Shown: positions 56,813-64,000 of the stretch, one piece after another
Position numbering within the stretch: position 1 is the stretch's first letter
How the letters are laid out: every line of letters starts with the position of its first letter
Assembly: GCA_022315425.1 (NCBI GenBank)
Contig: JAIUPT010000041.1
Span: 2,108,001-2,172,000 of the forward strand
Direction: 5' to 3'
DNA from: Pseudevernia furfuracea
Lineage: Eukaryota > Ascomycota > Lecanoromycetes > Lecanorales > Parmeliaceae
DNA: 64,000 nucleotides
Notes under the pieces: model-generated
Told to the model about the DNA's origin: nothing
Databases searched by the model: none
Seen by the model: the letters and a program-made list of their open reading frames with translations, nothing else
Position numbers and translations under genes: made by a program

Positions 56813-57591
56813 ATGAATGACTTCCTCGCCCCAAAGTTTTTCTCTTCTTCGCAACTCCTTTAGCCCCTCTCGTGAGTGCTTGCTTCACCTCAACAACGGC
56901 TCTTAAACAGCGCAGCTAATATGCAATAGTTCTTCTCGTTATACACAGCTTCTGATACTTCTGTAAGTACCGTGCATTATCGACTGCGTTTGTTGACATT
57001 GCTAACATTGACGCAGACAATTACTAGCACAAAGCTTTCTCTCGATAAGTAAGTACCCGCCCCGTCAGCTAAGCGACATCGCTAACTGTTCTAGTGACGA
57101 ATCTTCCTTATCGAACTTGTTTCTATAAGGGAGACGATACTTGCGTAAGAGATATGTCCCCCCCTTGTGACACCTGCAAGGAAGGCCATCGCGGCCAGGA
57201 ACGCTGTGTTGAAAACCCCCCCCCGCCGTTCCAGCGGCAGGTAAGGAAATCGATTCGGCGCCACGGGCGCGTTTGCTGGACTGACGGTGTGAGGCGTACG
57301 CGGGCCAGACTTTGGCAGAGACTAAGCGAAGAAATGACGGAGCTGAGAGCTACCAAAGCATTTGCCGACAAGCAAAACCAAAGCATTTTTGATTCTCATG
57401 TGGATGATGGGCGTCGGGAGGAGAAGAGCGGTGTGTTGGGGCGATCACTGCCAGAAGGCAGGAGAAGGTCCAATGTTAACAACCTGGCAACGAGGCTGTC
57501 CAACGGCCGGACGGGTCGCTTTGTAAGGGGGAATAACATATGCAGCTGGGTGCGGATCTTTCGACGACGCGGACTACGATGGGAAGGCTAA
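56813..57591 (+). pseudogene. Four-exon relic with a Cys-rich module and one in-frame stop
   Basis: A plus-strand gene can be read from ATG at 56813 through exons 56813-56871, 56930-56962, 57017-57048 and 57095-57591. The introns all have good signals: GTGAGT...AATAG with a GCTAAT branch, GTAAGT...CGCAG with GCTAAC, and GTAAGT...TCTAG with GCTAAC. The phases agree across all three junctions, giving 206 codons broken only by TAG at 56861-56863. The product runs through a short hydrophobic stretch (LLILLQLLAQSFL) to a five-Cys module (C-x7-C-x7-C-x2-C-x9-C, with CDTCKEGHRGQERCV at its end), then a basic, helix-rich tail with TRARLWQRLSEEMTELR. Exons as short as 32-33 nt are unusual. If the first exon actually starts elsewhere, the gene might be intact. 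Function unknown. Confidence 0.5.
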
Positions 57592-58262
57592 AGAACACCC
57601 GACACCTTTCAGGTTCACCATTCTGCCTCATCTTTATCACAGCCTAGGTGAGAAGGTCGATCGGCTCAAAGGCTAGGACAGAGCGATGCCTTGCTGAATG
57701 GAGAAAGAGATACAATTACCCGAGAAACAAAGTCGACGAGGAAGAGAGTTCTTTGCGCGTTAGACTCGTGGCTGCTGTATCGGAGACGAGCGTTGTTAAG
57801 GTGATGGGGACTTTCAGGCGGCTGTCAAGTTTGAGGGCAAGACGGATTCTGTATGGTGAACGATGAGGTTGAGTGTGTGGAGGAACAGGGAGTGGCCGAG
57901 AAGGGAAGGAGGGGGTGGGGGTTACTGAGTATGTTTTGAAGAGCCTAGAAGAGAATTGCTAGCATATGAATGGATGGGATGGAGGGGGTTGATCATCCAT
58001 TGCGCCGCGTATGCATGTCCTTCTCCACATTCTTGACGGAGGAGAAGTATTAGACGCAGTAGGGAAGATGACAGGCGACGACTTTGTTGGGCGAACGGGC
58101 ACCTGCTATCCACAGGATCGCTGAATCAACATGTATTGCTGACATGTCATCCTCGTCCACGCTCATCTATTTGCCATGACCCCTGCCACCAGCTTCTGTT
58201 CCCGCACGAAGCATTTTAGTCTTCTCATTCGCTGCCTGCTCACCATTTCCACTATCAAAGGC
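57592..58262. other. Intergenic stretch, no gene seen
   Basis: About 670 bp. A plus frame at 57648-57866 has no support. It must contain the 3' end region of the leftward glycosyltransferase gene. Confidence 0.35.
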
Positions 58263-59354
58263 TCACCCCTTCACTACTGTAGCATTGACTCTAATCTCCT
58301 TCATCGGTGCCCTACTAATATCAATATTCTCCCCCAGTCCGCCTTGCGCCACATCCTTCATCGCCTTGAAGAACGCATATGGACCTGAAAGGGAGTACGT
58401 TTCGGCGACGTAAGGGTTCTGGACGTCGGTCGGATCGGTGGTTTTCCTCATGGTGGTGTAGTCGAGGGTCACGCACTTGAAGTCGTTTTTCAAAAGGGCG
58501 TCGTAGTTTTGGAGGATGCAGTACCGGAAGTATTGGAGACAAGGGTGGTTGGGCGCACTAGCGAGGAAGGCCTGGTTGGGGGTAAGGTCTGCGGTAAGGG
58601 CGAATCGGAAGCCTGTTATATCTCCAATGGAGGGGATAGTGGTGTGGTGGTCGACGTAGATACCAGGATACTTTTGGAGCAGTTGCACTCTGAGGAGGTT
58701 GGATGCTGCGGTGTAATTTTCGCGATATCTTTCGAAGAACGCCCATTGCAGCAGTCGGACTTCTGGCCCTAGGTTATCCCATCCTGATACTGGGGAGGAT
58801 GGGTGGAGGCTGGGATAGCAAAGGGAAATTTGATTACTCTGGTGTTCTGCTTGGAACAATGTTTCGTAGAAGTCGGACAGGAATTTTAGGTCAACCATGC
58901 GTAAGTCGCCTCGTGTGAGGAAATTTAGAAATTTCTGGACCGTGGGAATGAGTCCTCGTAGTGAGTCTTTCAGGCGGACATTATAGTACTCCATTTGGGC
59001 ACGTACTAGAATCGCGAAGGTTTTGTTGATATGAGCAGAGTTGACTGCTTTGTTTATGCCCTTCTTGTAGATCCCCAAGCTGGCGGGAGGGAATACTTTG
59101 GGGAGCCCGTATGGTCCTTCCATCTCTAGCATTGAGAAGTCATCGAGCCATAGAGTGACACGGTAGTCTGGATTATTCTTTACGCATTCTATAATCGGCA
59201 TTTGGTCAAAATCTTCGAAGTTTCGGCCGAGCCAGATGTAGTTGATCTCTTTCGGAATTGGAATGTCGTATTTTTCTTTCTCCATTGAGGTTTCCGGCTC
59301 TTCTGAAGATCCGGCTTGGGCGTTGGCGGAAGGTGCATCGACGGCGGGGAGCAT
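58263..59354 (-). CDS. TcdA/TcdB-like (GT44-type) glycosyltransferase fold protein
   Basis: Probable sugar transferase with a GT-A fold and a 'DXD sugar-binding' type domain; acceptor unknown. From ATG at 59354 it has 363 residues. The open frame extends 14 codons further to GTG 59396 next to a CGCAG, so a short upstream exon is possible (an ATG at about 59477, giving a frame ending in GTATAG, would leave only a 35-bp intron). Landmarks: IPKEINYIWLGR near residue 35; NPDYRVTLWLDD near 61; a helical insert (about 90-205); and ENYTAASNLLRVQLLQKYPG at 212-231, followed by IYVDHH. In this fold the last stretch normally ends D-x-D for metal and UDP-sugar binding; here it is D235-H-H237. The C-terminal part (RFALTADLTPNQAFLASAPN) is typical. 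There is no signal peptide in the 363-residue form. Similarity to the clostridial toxin domain is fold-level only and does not imply toxicity. Confidence 0.7.
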   Translation of the reverse strand: MLPAVDAPSANAQAGSSEEPETSMEKEKYDIPIPKEINYIWLGRNFEDFDQMPIIECVKNNPDYRVTLWLDDFSMLEMEGPYGLPKVFPPASLGIYKKGINKAVNSAHINKTFAILVRAQMEYYNVRLKDSLRGLIPTVQKFLNFLTRGDLRMVDLKFLSDFYETLFQAEHQSNQISLCYPSLHPSSPVSGWDNLGPEVRLLQWAFFERYRENYTAASNLLRVQLLQKYPGIYVDHHTTIPSIGDITGFRFALTADLTPNQAFLASAPNHPCLQYFRYCILQNYDALLKNDFKCVTLDYTTMRKTTDPTDVQNPYVAETYSLSGPYAFFKAMKDVAQGGLGENIDISRAPMKEIRVNATVVKG

Positions 59355-59396
59355 GTTGCCTTCGAAATTGTTGTGAACGGGGTCAACATGTACCAC

Positions 59397-60383
59397 CTGC
59401 GTTCGGAGCCTAAGTCGAAGAGAAACTATACTTTCGTGGATGTTAGCAGCCGAAGTGCATATAGTGAAACAAACATCCGGAGATTACTCTTGCCGGTTGA
59501 TTGCTTACTGGCTGACAAGTGTAGAAGCGGGTGTGTGATACGTATCGCGCTTGTTGACCTTAATCAAGTAAGGTCAAGTCAAGACTCATGGTGCTAAAGC
59601 AGGCGTAAGCATTGTTATGGGGGTTTGAAAGCAGTTGCAGTGTGGGTTATATAACCGAGAGTTCTAAGCTTTCAGGTTTCAAAGTGTTAAGAAAGGGTTG
59701 CGATGCCCGAAAGGCCCCCGCTCGAAGGATCCAATGACGGCTTATGCACTTCTCCGAGCGGTCGTGAAGCGCCTGATCGATGAGATCATAGGCGGTTACA
59801 GCCCGATAGCACATGATTGGCACCGCTTTTGATATTGTACTCATGTCCGAGTCCCGTCTCCTTTACTGCTTGGCGACACTGGAACCATTATCAGGTCAGA
59901 ATGTCTAGGGTGTAAGAGAACGAGGAACATTCGAATCTCCGGACTCGATTCAATGCTTGTGGCGCTCGACAAGGCTCTTGCTATTCACGACATGTCTGTG
60001 ATGGGCCCGGCACATCCGATCACATAAGGATTCCCACACCATCAACTCCAGCCGCCCCTTCACATGTTCCTGCCAATGTATTTCAGAGATATGCAGTGAT
60101 TGTACGAGGCACACTCGCACAACAATAAATCAAAGCAGAAAGTTTGCTTTGTAAGCATGGTGCAAAGGTCCTTCTTCCAGAAAGAATTCTTTGATTGTGC
60201 AGATGTTGTTGTGCCAGGTAATGACGGTATTCACAGAGGAGAGTCCGATATATTTTAGTCAAGCTATATTGGGTATCATGGACATCAGTAGTCAGCCACA
60301 GCCGAACTTGGCCACCTGCCAGTGCGCGTAAATGCAAAAATCTTTCACCGTAGATTCCCATCAAGCCATTGATCGGCTTGCTG
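59397..60383. other. Intergenic stretch, no gene seen
   Basis: About 990 bp between two minus-strand genes. It may contain a short first exon and the promoter of the glycosyltransferase gene. Minus frames at 59647-59844 and 60083-60406 have no support. Confidence 0.35.
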
Positions 60384-61391
60384 TTAATAATCAACAGCCC
60401 ACCCATTGTGTTCGAGAAAATCCTCGCATGCCTGCTTCAATGCTAGATTTGGCCGTATATCATCAGCTCGTAAAGGCTCCCTGGTCAAAGGATCTGTGTG
60501 CGAACGTTTGAAATGTTCCATTAGCGTGACACGGTCGTAGGAGTTGCCAGTTTTTGTCGTCACGGGGTCGTGCATAACAGTGAAAGATATGCTGTCGATG
60601 AGGTAGTCTGGGACTTCCTTTTCAGATATCAGGGGTCAAAACCAAGAATCTAAGTTCGGAGATCAGACATACCCTCCGCTGCAGATTCTTCGGATCTGCA
60701 ATCGCAAAAATCGTCCTCAACTCCTCAATCTTTTTCCTGCACTCCAACTCAATATCCGACTTCTCCTCCGCCTCTTCACTAAAATCCAACATCCTGGAAC
60801 TCAAATGCCGCAATTCCTCTCGCTTATTCTTCATCAGCATATCCTCCAGCTCCCGCAACATGGAGCTTCGATTCCGTATCCGCTCCCTTTCACTGACTTC
60901 CCATTTTTGTTTCTTAGCTTGCAGAACCAGACCAGACACGGCGCTGGCGGACTTGTCGTTTGTTTCGAGGCATTTTTCGTAGGCAGTGAGGGCGGAGGAG
61001 AGGGCTTCGTTAGGGTGATTCAGGGCGAGTTGGGCTTGTGCGAGGAGGTAGTATCCTTTCATGTTGACACGGTCCAGCTCTATCGACTTCAGGCAGTCAT
61101 CCATGCAGCTCTCAAATTGCTGAAGCTTGATGCGGGTCATGGCGCGGTTGGTGAAGAGCTTGGGGTTCGATGGGTCCTTTTGTATCCTGCATGTGCATGA
61201 GTAGGCGACGATGAGAGGAAAGGGTGAGCTAGTAAACCGTACGCTTGAGAATAGAGACTCTCAGCTTCCGTGTATTCGCCATTTTGGAAGTACCTAGGTA
61301 GGTCCAGTCAGCGTAGGACAGTACCTAGATTGTAAGTGAAGTTTCCTCACTTGTTGCCCTCCTCCTTCAAAGCGACAGCTCGATGTGCCAT
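60384..61391 (-). CDS. CHIP/STUB1-type E3 ubiquitin ligase (TPR plus U-box)
   Basis: Co-chaperone ubiquitin ligase: TPRs bind the C-terminal EEVD of Hsp70/Hsp90 and the U-box recruits an E2, marking misfolded clients for degradation. Four exons: 61351-61391, 61243-61293, 60673-61186 and 60384-60617, with introns GTGAGG...CCTAG, GTACGG...TGCAG and GTATGT...AAAAG. The exon sum of 840 nt gives 279 residues, the usual size for the family. The TPR block starts VALKEEGNKYFQNGEYTEAE and continues through NPKLFTNRAMTRIKL and MKGYYLLAQAQLALNH to about residue 100. A charged coiled coil follows (RNRSSMLRELEDMLMKNKRE). The U-box, beginning REVPDYLIDSISFTVMHDPV across the last junction, ends DFLEHNGWAVDY, closely matching the family's end. 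The start ATG has no upstream Met in frame. Cytosolic. Confidence 0.92.
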
Positions 61392-61943
61392 GTTATCGGC
61401 GGCTTTGTGAAGAAACAGATATACCTCTCATGGTCCGAAGTGTGCCACCCAGCTGGTGCTGCATATCGTTTGCTTACATATGCATGGAAGGTGTGGGATT
61501 CTTTGTCGCCGCGCGCAGATCGGAACAAGTATGAAATGCTTGGTGCGGAGATAGTGAGTCGGAGATAAGAAAAAAGGTGATCGGTTCACTCGCAAGACAC
61601 CAATATTTCCTTCATCCTTCATGATCCATAAGATCACTCGTTGACTTCTCATACCCAGAGCAAGTCGTGAAGCTGTCATGCTAACATAATAACACCAGCG
61701 CAGTTCATCGCCCAGCAATGAGACAGGAAGCTGGCAGAAAGCTGGCAGAAAGCTGACAGGAAGCTGCCGCCCAAGATTCCAATTTCCTCAACACTTGCAG
61801 AGCTCTTCGCAACTTCTCCTTCATCTCTTTCCGTCATTAGTTCATCCTCTCAAGGCTATTATATCTCTCCTTGTATCTCACTGCTTCAAGTCCTCTTGAA
61901 AATTTCTCTGCAGCTTCTACATCATCTGACCATTCCAGTCAAA
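61392..61943. promoter_or_regulatory. Divergent promoter region between the CHIP and Nudix-like genes
   Basis: The two genes start back to back, 552 bp apart. Between 61728 and 61765 there is a short tandem repeat of AGAAAGCTGGC (three imperfect copies). The Nudix leader before 61944 is pyrimidine-rich, as is usual in fungi. Confidence 0.45.
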
Positions 61944-62795
61944 ATGGCCTCCAGAAAGCCCCCCAAAAACTGCCCAAAGGCCCTCCGCCACCACAACATC
62001 AGACTCAAAACTTTCCTCAAAAGAAATAAACAGTACAATATCCTCACAGTCGGCAGCTTTCTCTTCTTCCCACCCAGAGCCGCCGCCTTACTACCTCCGC
62101 CGTTCGGCTTCATCCCAAATAGAACTATAGTATCGACCATGGCCACGCGAAACTCCCCCATCGGACCGGCTCGACTCCTCCTTTTGCAACGAGCTGATGA
62201 CCAACGCATGTTCCTTGATCTCTGGGATATCCCCGGGGGCGGCTCTGAGCTTGCCAATTCGAAAATCCTAGACCTTGTGGCGAATAAGACATTTGACCAG
62301 ACCGGATTACACCTCAAAAAATTCGTGAGACAGATTAGCGATGGGGTAGAGTTCAAGACCAGCGATGGCCTAGGCTTCATGCTGTGCTTCGAGATCGAGG
62401 TCAAGGAGGTGAGCGAGTTTGGCGAGATCGAAAAGTATGACAGCTTGGGCGATTTGAAAATCGAACTGGATCCGGCGAACCATTACGAGTTCGTTTGGGC
62501 TACAGAGGAGGAAATCAGAGACGAGATATTCCCAGTCGCCACGCCCGAACACAAAGCTGTCATGCTGCAGGCTTTCGAGCTGCGAAGGCAAGACGTGGAG
62601 GAGATGAAGGAGCGGGCTGCGGAGGCATCCAGAGTGCAAAAGCATACCCAGTATGAAGAGGATGAAGAGGATGACGATGACGAGGCAGACGGCGAGGAGG
62701 AGGATGGCGAGGAGGAAGACGAGAAGAAGGCGGACGAAGGACCAGACTACGGGAAAGTCAGCGTCAAGCACAACAGGATCTTTAAATTATGGTAG
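61944..62795 (+). CDS. Nudix-fold protein with a degenerate Nudix box and acidic tail
   Basis: Single exon from ATG at 61944 (AAAATGG context; the open frame begins 48 bp earlier with TTG), 283 residues. A basic N-terminus (residues 1-30, Lys/Arg-rich) precedes a Nudix-like domain: RLLLLQRADDQRMFLDLWDIPGGG leads into the box position (98-121). A canonical box is G-x5-E-x7-R-E-U-x-E-E-x-G-U. Here the R-E-U-x-E-E part reads N-K-T-F-D-Q, so the metal-binding glutamates are gone; only the flanking GG and TGL survive. The rest of the domain is intact (FEIEVKE, VWATEEEI, FPVATPEHKAVMLQAFELRR). A Glu/Asp-rich tract (about 235-275) leads to a short end (KVSVKHNRIFKLW). Probably a non-catalytic or altered-substrate member of a fungal family. 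In-frame ATG at codon 66 could be an alternative start. Confidence 0.8.
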   Translation: MASRKPPKNCPKALRHHNIRLKTFLKRNKQYNILTVGSFLFFPPRAAALLPPPFGFIPNRTIVSTMATRNSPIGPARLLLLQRADDQRMFLDLWDIPGGGSELANSKILDLVANKTFDQTGLHLKKFVRQISDGVEFKTSDGLGFMLCFEIEVKEVSEFGEIEKYDSLGDLKIELDPANHYEFVWATEEEIRDEIFPVATPEHKAVMLQAFELRRQDVEEMKERAAEASRVQKHTQYEEDEEDDDDEADGEEEDGEEEDEKKADEGPDYGKVSVKHNRIFKLW

Positions 62796-62879
62796 ACTTG
62801 GCCAGGGGCGGACACGTGTGGACAGCCATTGCAGATTCAGGTGTGCAACGGAATGGCTGCGGCAGTCCTTGATGCTATA

Positions 62880-63199
62880 CAGTAGGGGGGCTATGAGGCA
62901 TGGATGATGAGGCATGAGGCACGCATTGTGGGCCATGCATCATGAGGCATGAATATTGAAGCCTGGATCACGAGGACATGCATCATGAGCAATGTGGCAT
63001 TTTCCGGAAAATGGTCAACTAAGCTATGGACTGCATGGCATGGCATGGCCTGGCGCTGCATTGCATTGCATCACATTGCATCACATTGCATAGCATAGCA
63101 TCACATGGCATAGCGTCTCCCAGCATTATAAAGACGCTGGACTTAACCAGACCTGCATTGGTTGACAATTACATACGCCGCCCTACAAACATGATGATA

Positions 63200-63234
<35 letters not shown>

Positions 63235-63237
63235 CCA
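62880..63237. repeat. GCAT/CATC simple-repeat region
   Basis: A first part (62880-63000) repeats GAGGCATGA/GCATCATGA words. A second part (63020-63115) is a run of GCATGGCAT, GCATTGCATCACATT and related units. A third part (63201-63237) is a CATC run of about nine copies with one interruption. No gene is present. Confidence 0.8.
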
Positions 63238-63328
63238 CTCCATTTTCGCCATCTCATCCAAATACCATCTACCTTCCTTCCATCCTCGCCTTCCTCTTAT
63301 CTTTATTCCCCCCACATCCATTGGATAA

Positions 63329-64000
63329 TCATAACCCCTTCTCCCCCCCACCCTCCTCGTCGCCGCCAACCTTCTTATGCCCCTGTATCTGTCGCCATTC
63401 CTGCCGATCGTCCGCCGCGTCCACGTCGTTGGCCGTTATGCTCGCGGCTTCGTCTTCGATCTCCTCTGCTAGGACGAGGTTGAGGAAGATGGCGAGGAAG
63501 CCCGTTACTGGGGGGAGGAGGGGGGGTTAGTGTGTGTGTGTGTGTGTAGGTGGGTGGGTATGAGTGGTCCATGTCCGCGAGATTTTTTTTCTTTTCTTTT
63601 TTTGTGGGAGAGAGGGGGGGGGGAGGGGGGGGAGGCGAGTTGGATGGATGAATGGATGGACGGTTGATCACTCACCTGCAAAGCCAGTTTCTAGAACCAA
63701 GACGATGGCGTTGAAAAAGCCCTGCTTCGCCTGATTACCCCCACTATACGTGAACACGAACGAGAACCAATTCGGGACCAGAATCGCGCCGAAACCTAGC
63801 GATAGGGACGCCGTCAAGATGAACCGATTGCGCCGCGTGAACGGCACGGTCGAGATGATGCGCACGCCGGACACGGCAACGGAGCTGAAGAGGAAGGTCG
63901 TCAGGCCGCCGAGCACGGGGTTGGGGATTGCCACGAGCGCCGCGGCGAACTTGGAGAAGACGCCCATGATGAAGAGGAAGAAGCAGGCGGCGTAGCCGGC
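63329..64000 (-). CDS. Uric acid/xanthine permease (UapA/UapC type), 3' part
   Basis: C-terminal part of a nucleobase-ascorbate transporter family purine permease of the plasma membrane; the gene runs off the right edge. The visible exon (63676-64000) encodes GVFSKFAAALVAIPNPVLGG, then TTFLFSSVAVSGVRIISTVP and FTRRNRFILTASLSLGFG, all strongly matching fungal UapA/UapC, with hydrophobic spans in the right order. An intron (63508-63675, GTGAGT...CCCAG) leads to the last exon (63329-63507), which finishes the last membrane span (GFLAIFLNLVLAEEIEDEAA) and a cytosolic tail with ITANDVDAADDRQEWRQIQG, ending at a TGA. The intron contains CT/GT repeats and G-runs. Such permeases are typically induced by uric acid and repressed by ammonium; no control site is visible here. 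Confidence 0.9.

Noticed and set aside
42433..63331. A nutritional gene cluster linking creA with the purine permease.
   Set aside because: The genes are 20 kb apart, with unrelated genes and relics between; nothing in the sequence ties them together.

Overview
The window is nuclear DNA of a filamentous ascomycete (Pezizomycotina). Genes carry short introns of about 45-170 bp with GTRNGT donors, CTAAC/CTGAC-like branch sites and YAG acceptors. They include fungal-specific families: a CreA carbon repressor, fungal QCR10, a fungal complex I subunit and a UapA/UapC-type purine permease. A helotialean (Leotiomycetes) origin is my guess from the look of the proteins; it is not proven. About half the window is gene-poor and full of simple repeats, gene relics and small transposon derivatives.

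Layout. At 1.3-2.8 kb lies a two-finger C2H2 regulator (minus). At 4.2-8 kb are two broken genes: a small membrane protein and a family-2 polysaccharide synthase with frameshifts and a nonsense codon. An unknown conserved protein follows at 8.3-9.0 kb. A compact housekeeping block spans 9.9-14.8 kb: a complex I 29.9-kDa-type subunit (minus) shares a 431-bp divergent promoter with a membrane-anchored protein disulfide isomerase (plus), which converges on complex III subunit QCR10 (minus). From 14.8 to 30 kb the DNA is mostly relics: a broken 'LGPxGSY' repeat gene, a decayed RING protein and a coiled-coil ORF, plus one intact small conserved protein at 22.2 kb and a 160-bp MITE-like stem.

At 30.2-35.7 kb are a DJ-1/PfpI protein, a TA-flanked element of about 770 bp with 143-bp terminal inverted repeats, and a 14-ankyrin-repeat protein ending in a ZZ zinc finger. 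A Ser/Thr-rich surface-protein relic (35.9-37.7 kb) leads into a 4.7-kb low-complexity desert, bounded by creA (42.4-43.7 kb, minus). From 43.7 to 58 kb I see no intact gene, but several multi-intron relics with Cys-rich or CCHC modules, each broken by single stops or small duplications. The right end is genic again: a TcdA/TcdB-like (GT44-type) glycosyltransferase with an altered DXD motif, a CHIP/STUB1-type TPR/U-box ubiquitin ligase, a Nudix-fold protein with a degenerate box, and the 3' end of a uric acid/xanthine permease.

How the genes relate. Two respiratory subunits and a secretory-pathway PDI sit together at 9.9-14.8 kb. CreA (carbon repression) and the purine permease (nitrogen scavenging) are nutritional genes, but 20 kb apart with nothing linking them. 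I see no biosynthetic cluster and no clearly new multi-gene system. The most unusual material is the relic families at 50-57.6 kb, the long-TIR element and the DHH-type glycosyltransferase.
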